From positions 1-26,143 of the IMG/VR virus record IMGVR_UViG_3300031877_000322: a stretch of DNA of 26,143 nt. One strand, given 5' to 3'. Position 1 is the first letter of the stretch; each line of letters starts with the position of its first letter. The stretch is from a virus. The notes under the pieces were generated by a model. It had not been told where the DNA came from, did no database searches, and saw nothing but the letters and a program-made list of their open reading frames with translations. Shown one piece after another: positions 1 through 7,604 of the stretch. The position numbers were made by a program, and so were the translations under genes.

Positions 1-630
1 CTACCATTTCCAATAATGCGATGTCTCATACAAGCCCTTGTAGACCTGTTCTAGTAACTCAAGTATCTTGTATGAATCTCCTTGCCCGGCCATCGCAGCA
101 ATCACCATCTCTCTCGCGTCTTTGAGCGATTTCCATTCATCGGCGCTAATTTCGTCGCGAGCAACCAACTCTTTCTCAATCTTCTGGGATATTCGCGCGA
201 TTTTTGAGTGGACGTATTCTTGGCGAATATCACCTATCTTCCGAATATTGGCTTCTGTAGGTTCATCCAGAAGGCCTAGTGTCTTGGAAAGTGCGATCAT
301 GCTTCGAATCTCCATTTCATCAAGCGCTAGGTCCAAGTTGACGTTCAGTTTCCGTTGGAAATATCGTCCCAGGAAGACCTTCAAAGCTGCCTCAAGGGCA
401 GCAGCACTAAGCAATATGGTAGCTACATCTTCTTCGAGTACATAGTTGAGACGGGCAGTCAACCAAAGAGATCTAGGATAGATAGGTATGGTGCCTTCGT
501 CGACTATCCTACTCCGAGAGCCTAGTTCCTTGGCTCTCTTCTCACCTTCTTTCCTCAGGTCATCCTCCAAATATCGTCCGACATACTCATCAATGTACAG
601 GTTTGCTGTCTGAGACGATTCTCTATTCAC
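1..630 (-). CDS. HEPN-like (possible RNase/abortive-infection) protein
   Basis: This is a complete, mostly helical, charged protein of 209 residues. Residues 68-95 form a hydrophobic helix, and residues 136-141 read RQEYVH, which fits the R-x4-6-H motif of HEPN domains. In that superfamily the Arg and His are the RNase active site; many members act in toxin-antitoxin, abortive-infection or CRISPR ancillary systems. The start is GTG at 628-630, with AAGGAG about nine bases upstream. It lies downstream of the tail genes and appears to have its own TATA box and a palindrome (684-705), so it may be expressed separately from the virion genes. No MNT-type antitoxin partner is visible, but the left neighbour is outside the window. 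It could instead be a non-catalytic DUF4145-type HEPN protein. Confidence 0.6.
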   Translation of the reverse strand: MNRESSQTANLYIDEYVGRYLEDDLRKEGEKRAKELGSRSRIVDEGTIPIYPRSLWLTARLNYVLEEDVATILLSAAALEAALKVFLGRYFQRKLNVNLDLALDEMEIRSMIALSKTLGLLDEPTEANIRKIGDIRQEYVHSKIARISQKIEKELVARDEISADEWKSLKDAREMVIAAMAGQGDSYKILELLEQVYKGLYETSHYWKW

Positions 631-683
631 GTGAGCCTGCTCCTTTGTCTCTCCTTCGCACTTTTCCTCAGATCCTTACTTCA

Positions 684-705
684 TAAGTATATCTCATGAG
701 AGATA
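684..705 (-). promoter_or_regulatory. TATA-like box overlapping a palindrome, upstream of the HEPN-like gene
   Basis: On the minus strand ATATACTTA (684-692) resembles an archaeal TATA box. A start site about 26 bases downstream (near 660) would leave a roughly 30-base leader that holds the AAGGAG ribosome site. Overlapping it is TATCTC-ATGA-GAGATA (690-705), an inverted repeat with 6-base arms that could be an operator. This is seen in sequence only; function is inferred. Confidence 0.33.
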
Positions 706-914
706 CTGATAGAAATGGGATGCAGTCGCATTCCATTGTGTCACTGGTGTCCGTGTCTATCTCCACTTGGGACCTGCAGACGCGCAGGAATGCATACGGA
801 AGATCTAGGCTGACTACGACGAGTTGAGGCGAATGTTCGAGACGCTTCAGGCAAGGATCAACAAGAAAGAGTGCGTCCGCTAGGCGTAATGGAGCTGCGA
901 AAGAGAAGGAATGG
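706..914. other. intergenic stretch with a possible degenerate coding remnant
   Basis: No intact gene is supported between the HEPN-like promoter and the tail gene ending at 915. On the plus strand, 809-883 encodes a short coiled-coil-like stretch (YDELRRMFETLQARINKKE) ending in TAG, preceded in frame by another TAG at 806-808. This may be the tail of a decayed gene, or chance. Confidence 0.2.
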
Positions 915-1376
915 CTATTCGTATGGTATCTCGTACGTGGCTTTGAAGCTGAAGTTGCTGTCCTTGGGGAAAGGTGTCGCAAATTTGCCTGTGGTGAACA
1001 GGTTGCCGCCTAACGCTGCGCTGAACAGGTAGCCTCTGCGGATCGTGTAGTTCGCCTCAGCAGTACCCCACTCCCCTGTGAACGTTATCTTGCCTGCATC
1101 AATCACGCTGGTGACAGCTTTCCGTGGCCCAGTGTTGCTACCCGTTTCAGTCGTGTCGGTTTCCGCCGGGTCCGCGGTCTCATCGCTCAGGCTGAAATGC
1201 GTGACAAAACCCTTCGTTGAAATGTCACCCTTCGTCCAATACGCCAGCATCTGTTCGCCCACATCTGTGATCAGGTTTTCAACGGTCTCCTGCTGGACGA
1301 CTTCACCCGTCCTAGCGTCGATGAGTTCCCCCGTCAATCTTCCATGTATCTTCTTTTTCTTCTCTCTTATTGTCAA
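915..1376 (-). CDS. small tail/virion-associated protein
   Basis: This is a predicted 153-residue protein. I chose TTG at 1374-1376 as the start because GGAGGTG sits five bases upstream; the open frame extends much further upstream but would overlap the preceding gene heavily. Residues 1-50 are lysine-rich, then read GELIDARTGEVVQQETVENLI, an arrangement common in phage tail and fibre proteins where a short beta-hairpin describes how a quantity changes along the tail. The rest is beta-rich and ends SFSFKATYEIPYE-like (residues 140-153). It is the last gene of the tail module, after the receptor-binding-type protein. No precise family is recognised; a virion structural or tip protein is an inference from position and composition. 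Confidence 0.6.
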   Translation of the reverse strand: MTIREKKKKIHGRLTGELIDARTGEVVQQETVENLITDVGEQMLAYWTKGDISTKGFVTHFSLSDETADPAETDTTETGSNTGPRKAVTSVIDAGKITFTGEWGTAEANYTIRRGYLFSAALGGNLFTTGKFATPFPKDSNFSFKATYEIPYE

Positions 1377-1401
1377 GAACACACCTCCGTAGCCTTGAAT
1401 T

Positions 1402-2778
1402 CTAAACTTCCTCCCAGACGACGATGACCTCAGTCCAGATTTCAGACGTGCTCTCATCGCCGGAAATGGTTGACGGATATGCTCCATAGGCCTGCGCCTT
1501 GCGTCTTCCGTCTCCTGCTGCCCCAGCAGTGTATGAAGGAGCGTCCGCAACATCATCGTATTGCCACCAGACGCCATAATCTGCGGCAGGAAGAGTGAGT
1601 GAGCTCGGCGTTCCCTCTGAAATCAGAACCTCATTCTGTCCAGCCGCTAACGCTATGGAGCCAGATTCCCATTTCTTGTTCTTCGGCGATGCTTCGTCGA
1701 AGATGGCGAATCGTCCGCTGCCTTGCGCCACATGGCTGTAAAACCTGAGAGAGTAGATAGGCTTCTGTGCAGGAAGAGTGAACTTCTTCGCTCTAACCAT
1801 GAAGCCTTTGATCTTCACTGCGTAGGTATGCAGAGACAGTTTTGATGTGTAGCTCGTCATGCCTGCGATGTCAAGTGTGCTCGGGAAGCCGGGATCGGAA
1901 ACATAGCTGGCTGCGGTTGCTTTTCCGTCCCCTGAAACTCCCGTGACGTAGCCGTAGTATTCTGCATTTCCGCTTATCTCAGTTACAACGAGCCAGTGGG
2001 TTCCGGCAGCCGGCAAATGCGCACGAGATATCAGACCGATTTCATTCCATGCGTTGAGAGCGCCGACGAAGGGTGCGCTTTGTCCTAACCTATTGGCTGG
2101 AGAAGCATTGTCGAAGATTGAGACACGCTTGTTTCCAACCACGGCACCGAGGTAAATATGGATTTGCTTGATTGTGCACGGCGCAGCAGCGGATATCTTC
2201 GTGCACCAAGTGTTGATGGTTGTCGAGTCCATCGGGGTTGTGCCGGCGTATGTCGTCACGCCTTCTTCAAGAGTCGGATAGCTTTGTGATCCGATGGCGC
2301 TTTGACCATAGGTAACTCCACGGAAGGCCTTCAGCGTCTCGGAAATGCTGGGCGTATCTGAAAGCGCCATCCCAACTGTCGCCTTGAGGACATCTGAGAT
2401 GGTCGGGCTGTCAGAGAGAGCTCTTAGCCCCAACATACTTGTCTGGGCGAAGGCTAACTCATAGTAGAGTTTTCCAGCCTCCATTCTGAAGAAAGGGTCG
2501 AGCATTAGAGCGTAGATCTGAGGCGATCCATCCTCCAAGTCAAAGATGCGAGGGGCCCCATCAGCGAGAGCTTTCAAGTCTGCCCTTTCAGTGATAAGAT
2601 TCTCTGTGACTAGGCCTCGCACCACGTATTCTTCGCCGAACGCTCCGTGCTGTTTTCGAGAAGAGAGAGCCTTTCCGGGAATCGGCCTTTCCTCATAGAT
2701 CTTCTTATCTCTCTCTTCGATTTGGAGCACTGTTCCGGGTAAGGGTTTCGTTCCAAACTTCACCATTCGGCGCTTCAC
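1402..2778 (-). CDS. tail fibre/receptor-binding-type protein with duplicated beta-sandwich
   Basis: This 458-residue protein lies downstream of the tail hub. Residues 119-150 hold a two-copy repeat of the form ALSDxPxISxxLKA. Residues about 165-325 and 326-458 look like two related beta-sandwich domains: both contain a strand-turn of the form IFDxASPxN (221-229 and 359-367) followed by hydrophobic strands with conserved Trp. Such domains usually bind glycans or other receptor surface structures, so a role in host recognition at the tail tip is inferred. The GTG start abuts the TAG of the upstream gene; an ATG at 2764-2766 with AGGTAGGTGA upstream is an equally good start (454 residues). No chaperone or peptidase motif is visible. 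Confidence 0.65.
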   Translation of the reverse strand: MKRRMVKFGTKPLPGTVLQIEERDKKIYEERPIPGKALSSRKQHGAFGEEYVVRGLVTENLITERADLKALADGAPRIFDLEDGSPQIYALMLDPFFRMEAGKLYYELAFAQTSMLGLRALSDSPTISDVLKATVGMALSDTPSISETLKAFRGVTYGQSAIGSQSYPTLEEGVTTYAGTTPMDSTTINTWCTKISAAAPCTIKQIHIYLGAVVGNKRVSIFDNASPANRLGQSAPFVGALNAWNEIGLISRAHLPAAGTHWLVVTEISGNAEYYGYVTGVSGDGKATAASYVSDPGFPSTLDIAGMTSYTSKLSLHTYAVKIKGFMVRAKKFTLPAQKPIYSLRFYSHVAQGSGRFAIFDEASPKNKKWESGSIALAAGQNEVLISEGTPSSLTLPAADYGVWWQYDDVADAPSYTAGAAGDGRRKAQAYGAYPSTISGDESTSEIWTEVIVVWEEV

Positions 2779-3249
2779 CTACCTTCTTTCCAAGTGCCTT
2801 TCGATGGCTGCGAGGATATCGCTAAGCGTGACAGCTCTGTTCGTCAACTCGACCGTCATTCTATTTCCTGCGCCATACTCGTAGACAACCGACTGAACTG
2901 TGAATGAGTCGTCGACCTCCATACTGCTGCTGATAACCTGAACGGAATCTCCGACATGGAGAACTTCGGCTTTCGCGTCGAGAGTGATAGATATGGCTGG
3001 CTTGGAGTAGTTCACTAGGAGTTGCAAGGCTCTTAGTTGGCAGAGGACCAGCGATGTCCACTGCGACTCGGCAACAGGTTTCATTCGCTTGCCGTATGTC
3101 TTGACAGCCTCCTCATCGGAAACAGTTACAACGATGTCGGCTCCAGAAGTATCTTGGCCGCCGCGTAGCTTTAGGACTGTGGCAAGGCCCCGATAGTCGG
3201 TTGTGTACTCCATGACGTGGCAGTTCTCGCCTTCCTTGAAGATGTTCAA
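2779..3249 (-). CDS. tail hub protein, C-terminal part (separate frame)
   Basis: This 156-residue beta-rich protein resembles the last third of baseplate-hub proteins of the gpD/XkdQ/Gp37-like type. It has a hydrophobic strand followed by a LHVGDSVQVISSSMEVDDSF segment (residues about 96-115), which is typical of the OB-like domain, then a VQSVVYEYG strand and a helical end. It starts at TTG (3247-3249), with GAGGT seven bases upstream, only 5 bases after the stop of the 528-residue hub gene. The upstream protein ends exactly where hub proteins would normally continue into this sequence, so the two probably form one functional hub, whether as two chains or as one chain broken by a single-base deletion (a -1 shift joins them). 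Confidence 0.65.
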   Translation of the reverse strand: MNIFKEGENCHVMEYTTDYRGLATVLKLRGGQDTSGADIVVTVSDEEAVKTYGKRMKPVAESQWTSLVLCQLRALQLLVNYSKPAISITLDAKAEVLHVGDSVQVISSSMEVDDSFTVQSVVYEYGAGNRMTVELTNRAVTLSDILAAIERHLERR

Positions 3250-3254
3250 CGGGG

Positions 3255-4841
3255 CTACCTCACATGCATCTTCCGGTCTGCATCAACGCTTACCGTTGCG
3301 GCACCTAGCGATGCAACCTTCGAGAGAAGATCATATGCGGTTTGACCTGTTTCGCTTAACGTCACGGAGATGTTTTCGAGATGCGATGATACTGTGCCCA
3401 ACAGGACCTGCTTGAACGGTGCGAGAAACTGCGAGTGAATCTGTTCAATGATTGATTTCAAGGTCGCATTCGTGAAGGTGGCTGACTCGATGTGGGTTCG
3501 CATAAGCGCTTGAATCATAGTACGACCCTGGAGCTTCATGGCGGGCGTGGGTGCGATTCTTTTCGTCAGGACTTCGATGCGACCCGTGAACAGCTTGGTC
3601 CCATAACGGTAGATCGCAAAGTCGTAGAGCCCCTTCACGGCAACATCGATGTAAGGGATCTCAAGCTCAGTGATATCTTCAGCTGGATTAGAGGAGACGC
3701 GGATGACCGCGCAGTCCCAGATCTTCCGCCCCTGAATCCACACATCGTATTCCTTATCGCTATTAGGGCTGTCTGCATCTCGATGAACGCTGACTTCAAT
3801 CGTTACGTAGACGCGAGGATACATGCTGGTGCCCGGCCACTCCCCTTTGACAACCGCGACTCCCATTGCTGACGCTGAAAGGGTGACTGATATTTTGCCA
3901 TCGTCTCCGGTGACGCCGCTGTTCGCACTCAACGTTCCATGTGAAGTTGTGAAGTTAATCGTCTTTCCAGGCGCTGGATCCCCATCCTCGTCCTTCAGAG
4001 TGAAGGTGATTGTTGCGCTGGTTGGAGAGGATGCGCCCTGCCTGTTGATTATGTAATTATCGGTTTCAACGCTTATCGAGTAGGATTCACCGTATAGGAG
4101 TTCGTCGCCGCCAAAAATATCGGAGAACAGCTCCGAGGTGTAAACGAGATTGTTTCCTGCGTCGCATATTTTATAGCGTCCTGTGATTGGATAGGTTTTT
4201 GCAGATACGTCGAGTGTTGCTATTCCACCAGACTCGGTTGCCTCCGCGATCAATGCGTCTGAGGCGTCGAAGAGCTTAGCCTTGTAGCCAGTCGCAAGGT
4301 TTGTGACTTTGATTGATCCGCTTCTGCAGACAACAATATCATCAAACCAGTGGTTTTGGGTGTTATCCGTTACTTGATACACGGTTGTGTATGATTCGAC
4401 GCCGACTCGAAGGGTTTTGAGTCCTTCCGAAGTCACAACAGTATCGTTCTTCCAAAGCCAAACATCTTGTTCATCACTCACATACCCGTCGAGGAATAGG
4501 GAATCACCGAGCCTTACTCGCCTTGCAAAACCCATAGTGGAGGACGCGTGATGCCAGCGGTGGCGAACCTGCATGCGGACCGAAGTCAAACCTGATGGAA
4601 TCGTCACCGTTCGAGCGCGACGTAGATAGCGCCCCGCTGGTATCTGCGACTCTGCATTGGCTAAACTCTTGATTTTCGCGTTCAGCGCGTAAGGCGACGA
4701 GTAGAAAACTGAAGCGTCAAGGAAGCTGACGCTTCTCGTCGTCCAATCAAGGCCGAGATATTCTTCCTCTGTCCAACCGTCAAGGTCGTCGAACTTTGAG
4801 TCGTAGATTTTTCCCTCGACCTGTCGCACCAGTGTGGGCAA
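3255..4841 (-). CDS. tail hub (Gp37/gpD-like) fused to carbohydrate-binding-like and Big_1-like domains
   Basis: This is a 528-residue mosaic protein. Residues 12-172 look like a jelly-roll or CBM-like fold (FDDLDGW opening, WFDDIVV closing strand). Residues 175-245 form a small beta module (GSIKVTNLATGYKAKLFDAS), residues 255-352 resemble a bacterial Ig (invasin Big_1) domain with GKTINFTTSHGTLSA, and residues 365-528 match the tail hub pattern (KLFTGRIEVL, a LKSIIEQI helix, QTAYDLLSKVASLG). It probably caps the tail tube and carries host-binding modules. The start is TTG (4839-4841) with GGAGA upstream, just after the tape measure stop. It ends at TAG 3255, apparently before the hub fold is complete; the rest lies in the next gene. 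Confidence 0.7.
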   Translation of the reverse strand: MPTLVRQVEGKIYDSKFDDLDGWTEEEYLGLDWTTRSVSFLDASVFYSSPYALNAKIKSLANAESQIPAGRYLRRARTVTIPSGLTSVRMQVRHRWHHASSTMGFARRVRLGDSLFLDGYVSDEQDVWLWKNDTVVTSEGLKTLRVGVESYTTVYQVTDNTQNHWFDDIVVCRSGSIKVTNLATGYKAKLFDASDALIAEATESGGIATLDVSAKTYPITGRYKICDAGNNLVYTSELFSDIFGGDELLYGESYSISVETDNYIINRQGASSPTSATITFTLKDEDGDPAPGKTINFTTSHGTLSANSGVTGDDGKISVTLSASAMGVAVVKGEWPGTSMYPRVYVTIEVSVHRDADSPNSDKEYDVWIQGRKIWDCAVIRVSSNPAEDITELEIPYIDVAVKGLYDFAIYRYGTKLFTGRIEVLTKRIAPTPAMKLQGRTMIQALMRTHIESATFTNATLKSIIEQIHSQFLAPFKQVLLGTVSSHLENISVTLSETGQTAYDLLSKVASLGAATVSVDADRKMHVR

Positions 4842-4844
4842 ATG

Positions 4845-6704
4845 CTATCGTCTCCACTTCACTGCGTTGCCGAGCTCGCGGCTGATCATCCTTGTCAGGT
4901 TGTCAAGATCCTTAACTTCGCCAGTCATCGACTGAATTGTGATAGGAATGTTCACTGTCATATGTGTGGGACCAGATGGACCCGCAGCACCTCCTCTGGG
5001 CCTCGCAAACCCATCTGCAGGTGACAATGAGAAAGCTGCACCGCTGAAGGCGCTTTCGATTCCACCCAATCCTTTCTGCGTCTCAGAGAGAATCCCTTGC
5101 ATGCCTTCCTTCGTCTGCCTGACCATCAGGTTCCACATGTCAGGCCAAATCGACTCTTGTGCGACTTCGTTGGAGAGGTTTTGAAGCGTGTTCTGCGTCT
5201 GCTGGGCTCCACTCGACACCATGTCTGTGATTTGCTTCCATATACCGCCGAGAAAGCTAACGATGCCATTCCAGAGATTCGTGAAGATGTCGGTGATCGT
5301 CTTGCCCCACGCAGTGATTGTCTCGACGACGCTACCAAGCCAGCCAGTGATCCCTTTGATCAGATTATCAAAGCCTGCCTTGAAAACTCCGAAGACGGCG
5401 TCCATCAGCTCCTGCACAAACGAGCCGCCGACAAGCCACTTGTAGAATCCCTCGAACGTCTCCTTGAGCCACGCGATGAAGCCTCCAATCGATTCGATCA
5501 GCTGCTTGATGAACGGGGCCACCACCTCGACCGTGGCCCTGAATCCCTCTGCAAGCAGCTGGATCACAGGAGTGACAAGTTTGATGACCTCGACGAGGCC
5601 TTGGAGAGCTGGGACCACTGTGACCTTCAGGATATCTGCGATAAGATTGAAGATCGTATAGGCGTTCTTACCTTCCGTGCTTACGCCTGTCAAAGCTTCC
5701 CAGATCTTGCCAAACGCCTCGAACACGGGCTGCAGCGCTGTCCAGATGCCTTTCAAAGCCTCCCAGAGTTCCTTGAAAACAGGCATCAGAGCTTTCCCGA
5801 CTTCGTCGGTGACTGTTGCGAATCCTTTCTGCAGGTCTAGCCAAGCCTTGTTTAATCCCTCCGCCATCTTCTGAACTTCGGGTAGCTCTGTGAATCCTTT
5901 CCAAACCTTTCCAAGATCCGAAACGAATTGATCTGCGCCCAGAACGACTTTGCCCCACATATCCTGCAACGAATTCATCACAGGAATCAGAGCGCTACCT
6001 ATTCTTTCCTTTAGATTGTCGAAGGCATTGGCGACCATCTGTTGCTTGCCAGCGTAGCTCTCAACATCTTTCTGCGCTGCGCCACCGAATTTTTGCGAGA
6101 TCATCTCCATTGCGGTGGCGAACTCTTTGCCTTTGGGAACGCTTTCATCGAGAACCACACCCATGCTTCTGAGCGGGCGTTCCATGCCGATGAACGCCTT
6201 TCCAACGGCATTAGCGGCCTCGCCCAAGCTCACTTGTTTCGCAGCAGCAAGATCCATCGTCTGCGTCATAGCCTTCATTGCTTCATCGAGCTTCATGCCG
6301 TGGTCCATGAGCGTCTTCATGGCTTGCGCAACTTGCTCGTCACTGAACCTCGACATCTTCTCTGCGCTTAACGCGAATTCCTCTATCCTTGTTTTGACAG
6401 TGGACCAAGAAGTGCCTGAACGTTCAACTGTTGCAGCGAGGCGGTTCCAAACTTCTTCACTGCTTGTCGCAGCTTTGAAGCAGTCCTGCAGTCCCTTCAC
6501 GACTTCACCGACTGCCGCAGAGGCAGCGCCCATGACTCCTGCGCCTGCGAATCCAGAGATCACATTGCCAAGGCTCGTGAAGCCTCCACCAAGATCCCCG
6601 ATCACACCCGAGAAGACTCCAAGCGAAGCGCGGACCTTATCCATCGCAGACGAGGCTTCGTCTACGCCTTTGATCGCAACAACGACTTCTCCGGCTACAC
6701 TCAT
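4845..6704 (-). CDS. tail tape measure protein
   Basis: This 619-residue protein is the longest of the tail module. ATG at 6702-6704 is chosen because GGAGG lies just upstream and the codon forms an ATGA overlap with the stop of the preceding gene. The N-terminus (residues 15-80) is Gly/Ala-rich with a short hydrophobic stretch (GFAGAGVMGAASAA); residues 85-250 carry the classic tape measure core (AAKQVSLGEAANAVGKAF, then the KQQMVANAFDNLKERIGSAL segment). Long amphipathic helices with regularly spaced Trp/Phe follow to about 520, and then a Gly/Pro-rich C-terminus. Tape measure length sets tail length; at about 1.5 angstrom per residue this predicts a tail near 90-95 nm, i.e. a siphovirus-like particle. 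Confidence 0.93.
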   Translation of the reverse strand: MSVAGEVVVAIKGVDEASSAMDKVRASLGVFSGVIGDLGGGFTSLGNVISGFAGAGVMGAASAAVGEVVKGLQDCFKAATSSEEVWNRLAATVERSGTSWSTVKTRIEEFALSAEKMSRFSDEQVAQAMKTLMDHGMKLDEAMKAMTQTMDLAAAKQVSLGEAANAVGKAFIGMERPLRSMGVVLDESVPKGKEFATAMEMISQKFGGAAQKDVESYAGKQQMVANAFDNLKERIGSALIPVMNSLQDMWGKVVLGADQFVSDLGKVWKGFTELPEVQKMAEGLNKAWLDLQKGFATVTDEVGKALMPVFKELWEALKGIWTALQPVFEAFGKIWEALTGVSTEGKNAYTIFNLIADILKVTVVPALQGLVEVIKLVTPVIQLLAEGFRATVEVVAPFIKQLIESIGGFIAWLKETFEGFYKWLVGGSFVQELMDAVFGVFKAGFDNLIKGITGWLGSVVETITAWGKTITDIFTNLWNGIVSFLGGIWKQITDMVSSGAQQTQNTLQNLSNEVAQESIWPDMWNLMVRQTKEGMQGILSETQKGLGGIESAFSGAAFSLSPADGFARPRGGAAGPSGPTHMTVNIPITIQSMTGEVKDLDNLTRMISRELGNAVKWRR

Positions 6705-7051
6705 TTGACTGCCTCCTTGACTGCTTTCCAACCTGCTTGAATCAATTCGTCACGGTAGGCTTCGAGAGCTGGACGAATGAACGGTCGAGCAACCATCCGT
6801 ACGGTTCCCATCTCAACGAAGAGCGCGTAGTCAGCAGAAGCTCCAAACTCAAAGTCCAGCAGGCCTACTGCCTTGAAGAAGATAGTTGATCGAAGGTAGC
6901 CCGTACGAACCGGACATATGTCAAATGCGTAATTGCGCATCAGCCCTCCAACTGTCTGAAGTTGCTGTGAGAAAGATTCCTTGAGTCGCGCAGCTATCCG
7001 TTCCAGTAGCGGTGTAGCTGTGTCTTTGACTATGCGGATTGAGAAACTCAT
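6701..7051 (-). CDS. HK97 gp10-like neck/tail-completion protein
   Basis: This 116-residue protein has the HK97-gp10-like signature: CPVRTGYLRSTI (residues 46-57), then an aromatic beta strand, ADYALFVEMGT (72-82) and MVARPFIRPAL (85-95). In phages this family lies at the head-tail interface and helps complete or attach the tail. The gene is translationally coupled at both ends, with ATGA overlaps with the chaperone extension upstream and with the tape measure downstream. Its place between chaperone and tape measure is unusual, as it normally lies in the connector cluster. The family call is strong; the exact role here is inferred. Confidence 0.87.
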   Translation of the reverse strand: MSFSIRIVKDTATPLLERIAARLKESFSQQLQTVGGLMRNYAFDICPVRTGYLRSTIFFKAVGLLDFEFGASADYALFVEMGTVRMVARPFIRPALEAYRDELIQAGWKAVKEAVK

Positions 7052-7290
7052 CTTCTTCGACCTTTCGCGGATCTTGTGGCTTGTTTGATCTGATGCCCCA
7101 TGGCGTGAAACAGAAACAGTGCTTGATCTAATGGGATCTTGGCGACTTCTGATGGTGTACGATGCAGTAGTGAGCAGAGCGCGTAAAGCGCCTGTCCTTC
7201 CGGTGACCTAGCTAGGTGGGCGATGGGGTCTGCACTTGTAAAGGGGCCAGAGGTTTCCCTAAGCCTAGTGCGTTGATGATAGAAACACAT
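7048..7290 (-). CDS. tail-assembly chaperone, T-like extension reached by -1 frameshift
   Basis: This open frame lies -1 relative to the preceding chaperone gene and overlaps its 3' end. Its useful part begins at about 7239 (TSADPIAHLARSPEGQALYA) and contains TPSEVAKIPLDQALFLFHAMG, a pattern typical of the T half of lambda G/GT chaperones, where a short helical domain binds the tape measure protein. It has no convincing ribosome site of its own. With slippage at the C CCT TTA heptamer (7239-7245), 122 codons of the first frame would join 63 codons of this one, giving a fusion of about 185 residues spanning 7048-7604. The gene ends in an ATGA overlap with the gp10-like gene. Independent initiation cannot be excluded. 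Confidence 0.75.
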   Translation of the reverse strand: MCFYHQRTRLRETSGPFTSADPIAHLARSPEGQALYALCSLLHRTPSEVAKIPLDQALFLFHAMGHQIKQATRSAKGRRR

Positions 7291-7604
7291 TTGGTCATGC
7301 CTAGCTTCATCAGGTTCTCCTCGGTGACCGTAGAATCAGCGCGGCCCCAGGTCGCCAAGAGAACCTTCAATGCCAGCTTGAACGGATCCTTCTCTTCAGC
7401 GATCGCAGGATAGTCGCCGAAACGGAGATCGTAGAACTTGATCTTGCAGGCTAAGTCAGGCACGTAGGCTTCTCTGAGTCCCTCGTCTTCCGACAAGAGT
7501 TCCGCTAATGTTTTCAGCTTCGCGCCTTCTGCCTCAGCGCGAGCTTCCAGATCTTTCTGGAGTTTGCCCTCCAGTTTCTCTATTCTCTTCTCTATTCCGC
7601 TCAT
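7212..7604 (-). CDS. tail-assembly chaperone, G-like protein
   Basis: This 130-residue acidic, helical protein has a coiled-coil N-terminus (residues 4-30, IEKRIEKLEGKLQKDLEARA) and a mixed core with YVPDLACKIKFYDLRFGDYPAIAEE (residues 46-70). It lies directly between the tail tube gene and the tape measure region, where phages encode the G-type chaperone that coats the tape measure during tail assembly and is not kept in the virion. It ends SPT at a TAG that lies within the overlapping -1 frame, and has the slippery heptamer eight codons before the end. The call rests mainly on position plus the frameshift arrangement, not on strong sequence identity. Confidence 0.75.
   Translation of the reverse strand: MSGIEKRIEKLEGKLQKDLEARAEAEGAKLKTLAELLSEDEGLREAYVPDLACKIKFYDLRFGDYPAIAEEKDPFKLALKVLLATWGRADSTVTEENLMKLGMTKCVSIINALGLGKPLAPLQVQTPSPT
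7239..7245 (-). promoter_or_regulatory. -1 ribosomal frameshift slippery heptamer (C CCT TTA)
   Basis: Read on the minus strand the site is C CCT TTA in the frame of the first chaperone gene, an exact X XXY YYZ heptamer: tandem slippage re-pairs CCT to CCC and TTA to TTT. It lies eight codons before the stop of the first frame and inside the overlap with the second. A perfect 12-base palindrome, ACCTAGCTAGGT (7206-7217), follows about 21 bases downstream and includes the zero-frame stop. Confidence 0.75.

Noticed and set aside
668-982. Minus-strand 104-codon frame upstream of the HEPN-like gene
   Set aside because: Overlaps the end of the tail gene and has no coherent protein pattern or ribosome site.
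1377-1577. Upstream extension of the 915-1376 gene
   Set aside because: Would overlap the fibre gene by about 175 bases; the TTG with GGAGGTG is a far better start.
5097-5840. Plus-strand open frame of 247 codons opposite the tape measure gene
   Set aside because: Shadow of the tape measure gene; sequence is Asp/Leu/Arg-rich without fold-like pattern.
6115-6708. Plus-strand open frame of 197 codons
   Set aside because: Also antisense to the tape measure gene; Ala/Ser/Thr/Pro-rich mirror of its codons.
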